Assembly: GCA_051011595.1 (NCBI GenBank)
Contig: JBPCTQ010000166.1
Span: forward strand, 1 to 23,913
Reading direction: 5' to 3'
Length of the DNA stretch: 23,913 bases
Source of the DNA: JAOUEE01 sp051011595
Lineage (GTDB): Bacteria; Actinomycetota; Acidimicrobiia; Acidimicrobiales; SHLQ01
How positions within the stretch are numbered: the first letter of the stretch is position 1; the number at the start of each line of letters is the position of its first letter. Position numbers and translations under genes: made by a program. Of the stretch, positions 1 through 6,698 are shown one piece after another. A model generated the notes under the pieces. That model was not told where the DNA came from and did not search any database. It saw nothing but the letters and a program-made list of their open reading frames with translations.

Positions 1-1
1 C

Positions 2-571
2 ACCTACCTTCAACCGCTGCACGTCGACGCGGTGACCGACAGTGCCAACCTGGCGTTCGACATCCAGCTCTTCTACTTCCCCCACGAGGTCGTTCCCGGT
101 GAAGGCGGCACCCGGTTCGTGCCCGGAAGCCATCTACGACGGGTGATCTCGGCCGGCCTCGACCGGTATCAGCACATCGTGGGCGAGCAGCAGTATTCGG
201 GGCCGGCGGGAACCGTGCTGGTGTTCCACCACGGCATGTGGCACGCCGGTCAGCCCAACGCCGGCAGTTCCGACCGGTGGATGCACAAGGTCCGACTGAA
301 CCCCACCCGCCCCCAGGTGCTGGGATGGGACACCACCGATCTCGAGGCGCTGCACAACCCGCCCACCGACCACATCTTCGCCCGCATCCAAGCCGACAGC
401 GTGGCCCACACCTTCCGGACCAACCATCGCTGGCACAGCGTCAACGACTCCCGCAACGAGCAGATCCAACGGGCTCGCCTGTGGCGCTACCTGACCGGCG
501 ACGAGACCTACGACGTCGATCACTACCTCACCCGCCTCGAGGGACACGAGCGAGTCGCCACCGATGGCTGA
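2..571 (+). CDS. Phytanoyl-CoA dioxygenase (PhyH) family protein, 3' part only
   Basis: This is the C-terminal 189 residues of a non-haem Fe(II)/2-oxoglutarate oxygenase of the PhyH type; the reading frame is open to the left edge. A GTG at 32 could be read as a start, but the iron-binding H-x-D motif (HVD, bases 20-28) lies upstream of it in the same frame, so the real start is outside the window. Further on come the PhyH hallmark GGTRFVPGSH, the distal iron ligand in FHHGMWHAGQPN (His of WHAG) and an Arg in HKVRLNP that would bind 2-oxoglutarate. The family hydroxylates small molecules or CoA esters; the substrate cannot be told from this fragment. The stop overlaps the next gene by 8 nt, so the two are probably co-transcribed. 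Confidence 0.8.
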   Translation, partial: TYLQPLHVDAVTDSANLAFDIQLFYFPHEVVPGEGGTRFVPGSHLRRVISAGLDRYQHIVGEQQYSGPAGTVLVFHHGMWHAGQPNAGSSDRWMHKVRLNPTRPQVLGWDTTDLEALHNPPTDHIFARIQADSVAHTFRTNHRWHSVNDSRNEQIQRARLWRYLTGDETYDVDHYLTRLEGHERVATDG

Positions 572-833
572 ACGACAACAGGTGCTGTATCTGTGGGCCA
601 ACGGGTCGGGTCTCGACTCGTTCGTGGTGGCCTGGGCCTTCTACGACGGCACCGACGGTGCCGGACCGGGTATCCCCGACGCGGAACCGCCGTACGAGAG
701 CGGCGAGGGTGCGCTCGGTGACGGCTGGTTCCTGCTGCAGTCGGCGCCGCTGGTCAGGCCCACGCCGGGCGAAGAGCACGTGAACAGCTTCCTCGACTAC
801 GAGTTCGTGTTCGAGCGCCGGGTGTCGGCCTGA
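564..833 (+). CDS. Small protein of unknown function (89 aa)
   Basis: The ATG lies inside the end of the PhyH gene (8-nt overlap), as expected for a translationally coupled gene. The product is acidic and soluble, with no signal peptide, membrane segment or motif that I recognise. Its first half has a short strand-like segment (VLYLWANGSG) and an aromatic patch (VVAWAFYDG), followed by a Gly/Pro-rich acidic linker; it ends with an aromatic/acidic stretch (NSFLDYEFVFERR). It could be a partner or accessory of the dioxygenase, but that rests only on position. The stop codon abuts the stop codon of the convergent crotonase gene with no spacer. Confidence 0.6.
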   Translation: MAERQQVLYLWANGSGLDSFVVAWAFYDGTDGAGPGIPDAEPPYESGEGALGDGWFLLQSAPLVRPTPGEEHVNSFLDYEFVFERRVSA

Positions 834-1640
834 CTACATCGGGCCCCAGTCGGGCGCCCGCTTCTCGTTGAAGGCCCGCATCGCTTCGTTCATGTTCCCG
901 GTGAACGTACCCAGAACCTGGGTGCGGTTCTCCACCTCGAGGGCGTGGCGATAGCTGGGCGAGTCGATGTTCTCCCAGAGGCCCTTCTTGGTCATCCAGA
1001 CGCCGTACTCGTTGTTCGCGGCAACGGCCTCGGCCAGGTCGCGGGCCGCGTCGAGGGCCTCGCCTGCCGGTACCAGTCGGTTGAGCATCCCGAAGCGGTC
1101 GGCTTCGGCCGCGTCGAAGTGGCGGCCGGTCAACATCAGCTCGGCTGCGCGCGTGGCACCGACGATTCGCGGCAGGAAGTAGCTGGTCCCCATGTCGCAC
1201 GACGAGAGGCCGACGTTGATGAACACCGAACCGAACACCGCGGTGGCGTCGGCCACCCTGAGGTCACACGCCAGGGCGATGGCCAGCCCGCCACCCACGG
1301 CGGCACCGTGCACCGCGGCGATCACCGGCTTCTCACACTCGTGGATGGCGGTCATGAGCTCCGCGATGTGTTCCTGGCTGCGGTAGATGGAGCCCACCGG
1401 GCCGCGGCCCTCGGCATCGGGTGCCGGACCCTCTCCGCCCTGGAGGTCGGCGCCGGCGCAGAAGGCCCGACCCGCGGCCGCGATGATCACCACTCGGGCT
1501 TCACGATCGCGGGAGAGGCCGCCCATGGCCGCCTTCAGCTCCGCGACCAATACGGTCCCCAATGCGTTCAATCGTTCGGGGCGGTTCAGGGTCACGACGG
1601 GAACGGTCGGGTTGCTGCGGTCGATGTCGACGAAGGTCAT
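834..1640 (-). CDS. Enoyl-CoA hydratase/isomerase (crotonase) family protein
   Basis: 268 residues, the normal crotonase length. The CoA/oxyanion-hole segments are present: AFCAGADL (about residues 60-66) and HGAAVGGGLAIALACDLRVA (about 111-130). The two Glu residues used by true hydratases are missing: the first position falls in GGGLAIA (Ala/Ile instead of Glu) and the second in FGSVFINVGL (no Glu). An Asp is present in the CDMGTSYFLPRIVG segment (about D149), at the position where dienoyl-CoA isomerases have a catalytic Asp. I therefore favour an isomerase-like or other crotonase reaction over simple hydration. The gene starts 15 nt after the stop of the SDR gene at 1656-2396 and forms an operon with it on the minus strand, consistent with a role in acyl-CoA breakdown. 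Confidence 0.88.
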   Translation of the reverse strand: MTFVDIDRSNPTVPVVTLNRPERLNALGTVLVAELKAAMGGLSRDREARVVIIAAAGRAFCAGADLQGGEGPAPDAEGRGPVGSIYRSQEHIAELMTAIHECEKPVIAAVHGAAVGGGLAIALACDLRVADATAVFGSVFINVGLSSCDMGTSYFLPRIVGATRAAELMLTGRHFDAAEADRFGMLNRLVPAGEALDAARDLAEAVAANNEYGVWMTKKGLWENIDSPSYRHALEVENRTQVLGTFTGNMNEAMRAFNEKRAPDWGPM

Positions 1641-1655
1641 GGTGTGTTGTCCCGG

Positions 1656-2396
1656 TCAGAGAGGTCGGCCGTCGAGTTGGTACTCGCGGATGTCGATGTT
1701 GGGGTGAGCCAACCCGGTGGCCAACACATCGGCCAGGGCGCCGGCCACGTCGGCCAACTCCATGAATCCGAGGTCGATGCCCTGGCCCGCCCAGTGGCCC
1801 ATGGCCGCCTGGGTGGCGGCCGGATCGAGGTGATCGCCGAATTCGGTGCCCACCGTGTTGCCCATCTGCACCCGAAGGAACCGCTTGTCACGGTGTTCGA
1901 CCCGCCACGAGCGGATGCTCTGGTCGAGGGCCGCCTTGGTGGCGGCGTACGACGAGAGGCCCCAGTGGTGGTCCTCGATGCTCCGGGAAGAGATGTAGAC
2001 GGCCAGACCGGCCGGGTCGAGGTGGGGGAGGAGCCGGGCCGTGATGAGGTTGGCGCCCACCGCATTGACGGCGAAGTCGCGCTGCCAGGCATCGGGATCG
2101 GCGTCGGCCAGCGGCGCCATGGTGCCCACGCCGGCGCAATAGACGAAGGCGTCGATGGGTCCCAGCTCGGCCGCGACGGCATCGGCCAGCCGGTCACATG
2201 CGGTCGGATCGGTCACGTCGGCGGCGATGGCCGAGCCGCCTCCGGCCTCGGCACACACCTCGGCCAGCCGGTCGGCTCGCCGGGCGCTGAGGACGACGTG
2301 GCTCCGGCGGCTGATCAACTCGACCGCCAATGCCGCCCCGATTCCCGACGATGCCCCCACCACCACGATGCGAGCGTCGGCCAGCGTGTTGGTCAT
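1656..2396 (-). CDS. Short-chain dehydrogenase/reductase (SDR)
   Basis: 246 residues, a classical SDR. It has the NAD(P)-binding glycine motif GASSGIG (14-20), SAR at 37-39 suggesting NADP preference, the D60 V61 adenine-binding pair, a CAG variant of the NNAG motif (87-89), and the catalytic set S137, Y150, K154 (SYAATK). The usual PG motif after the active site is replaced by MGNTVGTEF. The frame stays open far upstream, to 3356, but that part is antisense to the genes at 2514-4176 and lacks SDR features. The ATG at 2396 is chosen because GGGGGGA lies 2 nt upstream and the Rossmann strand begins at residue 9. It is the first gene of the operon with the crotonase. Confidence 0.88.
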   Translation of the reverse strand: MTNTLADARIVVVGASSGIGAALAVELISRRSHVVLSARRADRLAEVCAEAGGGSAIAADVTDPTACDRLADAVAAELGPIDAFVYCAGVGTMAPLADADPDAWQRDFAVNAVGANLITARLLPHLDPAGLAVYISSRSIEDHHWGLSSYAATKAALDQSIRSWRVEHRDKRFLRVQMGNTVGTEFGDHLDPAATQAAMGHWAGQGIDLGFMELADVAGALADVLATGLAHPNIDIREYQLDGRPL

Positions 2397-2513
2397 GGTC
2401 CCCCCAGGAGCCTGCTGGCCGGCGACTCTATGACCGCATGCCGGGGTGGAGCGAACCGATCGGCTCCTGGTCCGGCGGTGTGTGTCAACGTGGGGACACG
2501 AACGGAGTGGCCC

Positions 2514-3071
2514 ATGGCAACCATCGATCCCAACAACACGTGGCGGCTGGTCGAGCAACGACTGGCGTCGGAGTCCGACGAGGTCGTTCGCCGGAATCTG
2601 GAGCAGGTGCTGGCCCACATGAAGGCCGAAGCAGTGGCCGACATCGACGGCGTGGTGGCCACGCTTGCGGACCAGCCTCGGTACCGAACCCACGGGTCCG
2701 ACGACCGGCCCGAGCTGAACCCGTCGTCGGTCGAGGCGGTGCGAGCGTTCTACGACCTCACCATCGTGCAGACCGGCGCCCATCGTCTGGAGCTGGCCGT
2801 CGACCGGGTGATCGCCGACCGGTCGGCGGTGTTGACCGAAGGCACGATGCGGATCGCCTACCCCGGGCGCACGCTCGAGGTCATGGGACTGGACGTCGAC
2901 GATCCCGAGGCCCACTACCTCTACGAGACCCGCATGGCGGTGGTGTGGCCGGTCGACGAGGCCAGCGGCCGACTCGTGGGCGAGGAGGTCTACACCGTCG
3001 GTGACGGCTTCGCCGGCATCACCGATCGCAAGCTGGCGCCGTCGGACATTCTCTCCCCGGTGGTGGACTGA
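2514..3071 (+). CDS. NTF2-like / SnoaL-like family protein
   Basis: 185 residues with the look of an alpha+beta-barrel NTF2-like fold: N-terminal helices including VLAHMKAEAVADIDGVVATL, a segment PRYRTHG, then VEAVRAFYDLTI and long alternating strands ending in GDGFAGITDRKL. Such proteins are small cyclases, isomerases, hydrolases or ligand-binding proteins; I cannot name a substrate. The ATG at 2514 is preceded by ACGGAGTGGCCC, a ribosome-binding site at normal distance. The frame is open much further upstream, but that part is antisense to the crotonase/SDR operon. It is divergent from the SDR across 117 bp and ends 1 nt before the adenylyl cyclase gene, so they are probably one transcript. 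Confidence 0.7.
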   Translation: MATIDPNNTWRLVEQRLASESDEVVRRNLEQVLAHMKAEAVADIDGVVATLADQPRYRTHGSDDRPELNPSSVEAVRAFYDLTIVQTGAHRLELAVDRVIADRSAVLTEGTMRIAYPGRTLEVMGLDVDDPEAHYLYETRMAVVWPVDEASGRLVGEEVYTVGDGFAGITDRKLAPSDILSPVVD

Positions 3072-3072
3072 C

Positions 3073-4176
3073 ATGGCGATCGAAGCAACCGACCTGGACC
3101 GGCTGGTCGAACTGGGCCTGTTCGACCCGGACGACCCAGAAGTGGCCGACATCATCGAATACCTCGAGTTCCTCGCGTCGGAGGGCTTCGACGTCGTCGA
3201 GTTGGCTCGAAAGACGTCACTCGAACACTTCGGTGCCATCACGGCTGCGGCCTCGTTACGGCCGGACGTCAAGGACCTCAGCGAACACGGCGACATCGGG
3301 ATGGACCCGGCCGAATTGGCCGAGATGGCGCGGGCGTTCGGGTTCGACCGCAGCATCGTGAACAGTGGTCGCTACACCTCTCGTGAGATCGAGGTGCTCC
3401 GCGCCGCCGCGCAGGGCGCCGAGTTGTTCAGCGAGGTCGAGACCCAGTACTTCGCCCAGGTCACCGGTGCCTCGTTGGCCCGTATGGCCGAAGCGGCGGT
3501 GTCGCTGTTCATGGTCGACTTCGAGGTGCGGCTCAACGAGCAGAACCTGAGCCGCACCGAGAGCGCGATCCAGTCCAACGAGGCCACCGGCAACCTCCAG
3601 GTGGTCCTCGATGCACTCGACCCCATGTTTCGTGTGCACATGGGCCAGGCCATCCTGCGGATTCACCACGCCGCCGACCAGGCCGAGAGTCCCCACGGCG
3701 TGCGCCAGGCGGTCGGCTTCGTCGACCTCGTCGGGTTCACCACGTTGTCGGCCTCGCTGTCGATGGCCCACCTCAGCGTCCTGGTCAGGGAGTTCGAGGC
3801 TCGAGCCCACCAGTTGGTGTCCGAGGCCGGGGCCCGGGTGGTGAAGAGCATCGGTGACGCGGTGATGTTCACCGCGGTGGATCCCGATTCGGTGGCCGAC
3901 GCCGCGGTGGCTCTTCTCGGCCAGTTCGGCGACCGAGCGCACGTGGCGGCTCGCGGCGGTTTGACCTACGGCGACGTGCTGATCCGCGGGGGTGACTACT
4001 ACGGCCCGGTGGTGAACCTGGCCGCTCGTCTGGGCGACCTGGCCGTGCCCGGCGAGCTGTTGGCCACCCGCGACTTCACCGATGCCCTGGGCGGCGATCT
4101 CTCGTTCGAACCGGCCGGACGCCGCCAGCTCAAGGGTTTCGCCGAACCGGTGGCCACCGTGTCGTGGGTGGCCTGA
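3073..4176 (+). CDS. Class III adenylate cyclase with N-terminal regulatory domain
   Basis: 367 residues, soluble. Residues 1-200 are helical and match in layout the autoinhibitory regulatory domain of mycobacterial Rv1264-type, pH-sensing cyclases. The catalytic domain starts near 210 (QAVGFVDLVGFTTLS). All six canonical active-site residues can be seen: metal-binding D218 and D262 (KSIGD), substrate-specifying K258 and D308 (GGDYYG), and the transition-state N315 and R319 (VVNLAARL). This predicts ATP to cAMP conversion, active as a homodimer with two complete sites. The homology to Rv1264 is recalled, not searched. It follows the NTF2-like gene by 1 nt. Confidence 0.9.
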   Translation: MAIEATDLDRLVELGLFDPDDPEVADIIEYLEFLASEGFDVVELARKTSLEHFGAITAAASLRPDVKDLSEHGDIGMDPAELAEMARAFGFDRSIVNSGRYTSREIEVLRAAAQGAELFSEVETQYFAQVTGASLARMAEAAVSLFMVDFEVRLNEQNLSRTESAIQSNEATGNLQVVLDALDPMFRVHMGQAILRIHHAADQAESPHGVRQAVGFVDLVGFTTLSASLSMAHLSVLVREFEARAHQLVSEAGARVVKSIGDAVMFTAVDPDSVADAAVALLGQFGDRAHVAARGGLTYGDVLIRGGDYYGPVVNLAARLGDLAVPGELLATRDFTDALGGDLSFEPAGRRQLKGFAEPVATVSWVA

Positions 4177-4183
4177 TCGGGAC

Positions 4184-4211
4184 TTGACTTTCCCTCCGAA
4201 ATCGCGATACT
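4184..4211 (+). promoter_or_regulatory. Probable sigma-70-type promoter of the ABM/ArsR operon
   Basis: TTGACT at 4184-4189 (5 of 6 to the -35 consensus) is followed after 16 bp by GATACT at 4206-4211 (4 of 6 to the -10 consensus). The distance to the ATG at 4255 leaves a short leader. This AT-richer patch stands out in an otherwise very GC-rich window. Confidence 0.6.
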
Positions 4212-4228
4212 TAGCAAAGAGGCTAAGT
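4209..4228. promoter_or_regulatory. Operator: perfect 7-bp inverted repeat ACTTAGC-N6-GCTAAGT
   Basis: ACTTAGC (4209-4215) and GCTAAGT (4222-4228) are exact inverted copies separated by AAAGAG. The element begins inside the proposed -10 box and covers the likely transcription start, the usual place for an ArsR/SmtB repressor site. The ArsR gene is the second gene of the operon it precedes, so autoregulation is the natural reading. Confidence 0.6.
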
Positions 4229-4254
4229 AATCTATTGCGATCGAGGAGAGTTCC

Positions 4255-4581
4255 ATGAGTGGGCCGGTCACCGTCATCTGCACCTTCCGGGTCAAGGAAG
4301 ATCGTCTCGACGACTTCCTCGCCCTTCGCCCCGAACACCACGCCGCCCTACGGCGTCACGAGCTCATCACCGACACCCCGACCAGCACCTACCTGGGCGA
4401 GGAGCAGGCCGGTCCCGGGCCGGTGGTGGTCGACATCTTCGAGTGGGTCGACGAGGAGGCCTCGTCGCGAGCCCACGGTCTGGTCGACGTCGGGGGACTG
4501 TGGGAACAGATGATGCCCATGTGCGAGGACCGTCATGGGATGCCGTCGATGAACTTCCCGCACTTCCAGCCCGTTGTCTGA
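4255..4581 (+). CDS. Antibiotic biosynthesis monooxygenase (ABM)-like dimeric alpha/beta-barrel protein
   Basis: 108 residues in a ferredoxin-like ABM pattern: strand VTVICTFRVK, helix RLDDFLALRPEHHAALR, strand TSTYLGEEQ, strand VVVDIFEW, then a C-terminal helix ending in MCEDRHGMPSM. The family includes cofactor-free monooxygenases, haem-degrading enzymes and small stress proteins; the sequence does not fix which. The ATG has a strong ribosome-binding site (GAGGAGAG, 4 nt upstream). It is the first gene of a two-gene operon with an ArsR regulator, and a drug-efflux-type transporter lies just beyond it on the other strand, so a role in response to a toxic small molecule is plausible. Confidence 0.65.
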   Translation: MSGPVTVICTFRVKEDRLDDFLALRPEHHAALRRHELITDTPTSTYLGEEQAGPGPVVVDIFEWVDEEASSRAHGLVDVGGLWEQMMPMCEDRHGMPSMNFPHFQPVV

Positions 4582-4873
4582 GCGACCAGGGGGGCTCCGT
4601 CAGCTCGACGATGTCGACGCCGTCTTCTCGGCGCTGGCCCACGAGGCCCGCCGCCAGATCCTGTTGGTGCTCCACGTTCGAGGGGGCGAGCTCACGTCGG
4701 GTGATCTGGCCGCCCGGTTCGATTGCAGTTGGCCCACGACCACCCGCCATCTCCGTGTGCTGGAGGACGCCGGGCTGGTGAGTGTGACCGCCGACGGGCG
4801 GCAGCGGCGGTACCGCATCGACACCGATCGGCTCGACTCGGTGACCGGGGCGTGGCTTGCCGCCTTTCGGTGA
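4574..4873 (+). CDS. ArsR-family winged-helix repressor
   Basis: 99 residues with a complete ArsR DNA-binding domain: VFSALAHEARRQILLVL (helix 2), LTSGDLAARF and WPTTTRHLRVLEDAGLV (helix-turn-helix), and GRQRRYRID (wing). No metal-binding CxC is visible in helix 5 or at the ends (the only Cys is in FDCSW), so a non-metal ligand is more likely than metal sensing. The start is TTG at 4574, overlapping the ABM stop by 8 nt; no ATG or GTG is available in frame before the conserved domain. It probably represses its own operon through the inverted repeat at 4209-4228. Confidence 0.85.
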   Translation: MSERPGGLRQLDDVDAVFSALAHEARRQILLVLHVRGGELTSGDLAARFDCSWPTTTRHLRVLEDAGLVSVTADGRQRRYRIDTDRLDSVTGAWLAAFR

Positions 4874-4933
4874 GCTCGCTCCGACGAAGGGTGCCGGGGC
4901 AGTAGTTCAACAACCCAGCCGGCTGCTGATCGC

Positions 4934-6583
4934 TCAGGGTGGTGGCTCGAGGTCGGTCATCTCCAACTGGACGGCCGGCACGCTGGCGGCCCGGGTCGTC
5001 TCGGCCACCACCCCACCGGTGGTGACCTGGTCGAGCTTGCGCCGGGGCAGGCGGGTGGCCATGAGTGCGCCGAACAAGGCAACCAGCCCGCCGGCCAGGA
5101 TGGCCCCCTGGAAACCGCGCAGGGTGCCGTCGTCGAAGATGCGTTTCGCTTCTTCTCGTACCTCGTCGGACGAGTTGGCCAACTCCTCCTCGAGACGGTC
5201 GACGGTCGGTTCGGTGAGGCCGGTCTCGAGCGCGTTCTCGATCTCGGCGGCCAGATCGTCGGTGATCACCGGGCTGTCGTCGATCTCGGTGGAGATCGAC
5301 GCCAACCCCACGGTGAGGATCACCGAGCCCACCACCGCGGTGCCCAGCGCCATACCCAGATTCTGGGCCGTACCCTGCAGCCCCGATGCTTCACTGGCTT
5401 CGTCGTTGTCGACGCCGCTCAGAATCATGTTGGGGAGCTGTCCGGCAATGAGCCCGATGGCCACACCGCCGATGAGCAGACCCAGGGCCAGATCGCCACG
5501 GCTGTTGGCGTCGGGCAGGGCATCGGCGAGTACGTACCCGCCGACGAACAACAGCACCAGCCCGACCTGCACGATGTACTTCGGGAAGATGCGCCGGCCC
5601 AGCGGTGGGGTGAGGATCGAGGTGACCAGGACACCGATGGACAGCGGCAGCAGGGTGAGCCCGGTCTCGAAGGCGTCGAACCCGAGCACCGACTGGGTGA
5701 ACACCGGAATGAGGAAGAGCAGCCCCGCTTGGGCGAAGGTCTGGGTGGCCAGGACGGGGAGCCCGGCGCCGATGGATCGGTGCCGGAAGATCGACGGATG
5801 CACGAGGGTGGTGGCCCCGCGTCCTTCCTGGCGCATCACCCACCCGACGAAGACCCCGATGATGATCAGCCCGCCCACGATCATGGTGAGCACCAGCGGA
5901 TCGGACCAGCCTCGCTCGGTGGTCTGGAGGATGCCGAACACGAACGCGCCGAGGCCGGCCACCGACAGTGCGATGCCGACGTAGTCGAGTTTGGGTCTGG
6001 GGATGACCGGCGGGGCATCGGTGAGCAGCCCCGAGGTGCCCAGCACCGCCAGCACGATGAGCGCCTCGACCCCGAAGGCCAGCCGCCAGCTGTACTCGGT
6101 GGTGATCCAGCCGCCGATGAGGGGACCGAACGCGGCGCCGGCCGCAGCTACACCGAACAGCACGCCGTAGGCCGTGGCCCGACGGCTGCCGTCGTAGTTG
6201 GCCCGCACCAGGGTGTTGATGGCCGGGACGATCAGCGCCGACCCCAGGCCTTCGAGGATCGACCAGCCGATGATGACCCACAGCAGCGATGGGGCCAGGG
6301 CGGTGATGGTGGTGCCGGTGCCGTAGATGACGAGCCCGATGCGAAAGGCTCGCTTCGATCCCCAGATGTCGCCGAGTTTGCCGCCGGTGAGCATGAAGGC
6401 GGCCATGGTGAGGGTGTAGAGGGTGATGGCTCCCTGGACAGCTCCGACCGAGGTGTTGAGGTCTTCGACCAGCGCCGAGATCGACACGTTCATCAACGTG
6501 GTGTCGATGACGTACACGAACATGGCCGCGGCCAGGATGGCCAGCACCGACCCGGAGCGAGCAGTGCTGGTGGCGTCGCTCAT
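4934..6583 (-). CDS. MFS transporter, DHA2 (EmrB/QacA) family, 14 TM
   Basis: 549 residues, the usual size for 14-helix drug:H+ antiporters. The TM1 signature contains D27 (FVYVIDTTLMNVSIS), motif A is GGKLGDIWGSKR (about 67-78), and the TM5 antiporter motif C is represented by GAAFGPLIGGW. A long acidic, hydrophilic segment between the last two helices, encoded at about 5140-5290 (ending SSDEVREEAKRIFDD), is typical of actinobacterial members and would face outside. Expected function is proton-driven export of lipophilic compounds. It is transcribed convergently with the ABM/ArsR operon. A 17-bp imperfect palindrome sits directly against the start codon, and no strong ribosome-binding site is visible there. 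Confidence 0.92.
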   Translation of the reverse strand: MSDATSTARSGSVLAILAAAMFVYVIDTTLMNVSISALVEDLNTSVGAVQGAITLYTLTMAAFMLTGGKLGDIWGSKRAFRIGLVIYGTGTTITALAPSLLWVIIGWSILEGLGSALIVPAINTLVRANYDGSRRATAYGVLFGVAAAGAAFGPLIGGWITTEYSWRLAFGVEALIVLAVLGTSGLLTDAPPVIPRPKLDYVGIALSVAGLGAFVFGILQTTERGWSDPLVLTMIVGGLIIIGVFVGWVMRQEGRGATTLVHPSIFRHRSIGAGLPVLATQTFAQAGLLFLIPVFTQSVLGFDAFETGLTLLPLSIGVLVTSILTPPLGRRIFPKYIVQVGLVLLFVGGYVLADALPDANSRGDLALGLLIGGVAIGLIAGQLPNMILSGVDNDEASEASGLQGTAQNLGMALGTAVVGSVILTVGLASISTEIDDSPVITDDLAAEIENALETGLTEPTVDRLEEELANSSDEVREEAKRIFDDGTLRGFQGAILAGGLVALFGALMATRLPRRKLDQVTTGGVVAETTRAASVPAVQLEMTDLEPPP

Positions 6584-6600
6584 CTGCTGATCATTAGCAG
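6584..6600. promoter_or_regulatory. Imperfect 17-bp palindrome against the MFS start codon
   Basis: CTGCTGATCATTAGCAG is symmetric except for one mismatched pair and the centre base. It adjoins the ATG of the efflux gene (minus strand), replacing the normal ribosome-binding region, and lies in the 115-bp divergent intergenic region shared with the SDR at 6699. This is a good position for an operator or a translational control element. Confidence 0.4.
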
Positions 6601-6698
6601 CACACCATCGTCTCGATGGGGATGGCTATCGGCGCCACGGTTAGGGTGGCGGCCGTTTCGGGCCCAACCGGGAGCCGGTCGACGAAGGGGAGAGTTCC

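Noticed and set aside
32..571. GTG at 32 as the true start of the PhyH gene
   Set aside because: The H-x-D iron ligands lie upstream in the same frame, so the gene continues beyond the left edge.
2482..2499. GTGTC-N8-GACAC inverted repeat before the NTF2-like gene
   Set aside because: Only 5-bp arms with no clear promoter alongside; expected by chance in this composition.
945..3071. Long plus-strand open frame (708 codons) spanning the crotonase and SDR genes
   Set aside because: Its first 520 codons are antisense to two genes with clear catalytic motifs and have a His/Gly/Arg-rich shadow composition; only the last 185 codons (from 2514) look like a protein.
2397..3356. N-terminal extension of the SDR frame
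   Set aside because: Antisense to the NTF2-like and cyclase genes; a strong ribosome-binding site precedes ATG 2396.
4916..4925. CAGCCGGCTG palindrome between the ArsR and MFS genes as terminator
   Set aside because: There is no loop and no T-tract; it is too short to support a terminator call.
4211..6599. The shared hexamer TTAGCA in the ArsR-type operator (4211) and the MFS palindrome (6594) as one regulon motif
   Set aside because: The half-sites point in opposite directions relative to the symmetry centres and the spacings differ, so common recognition is not supported.
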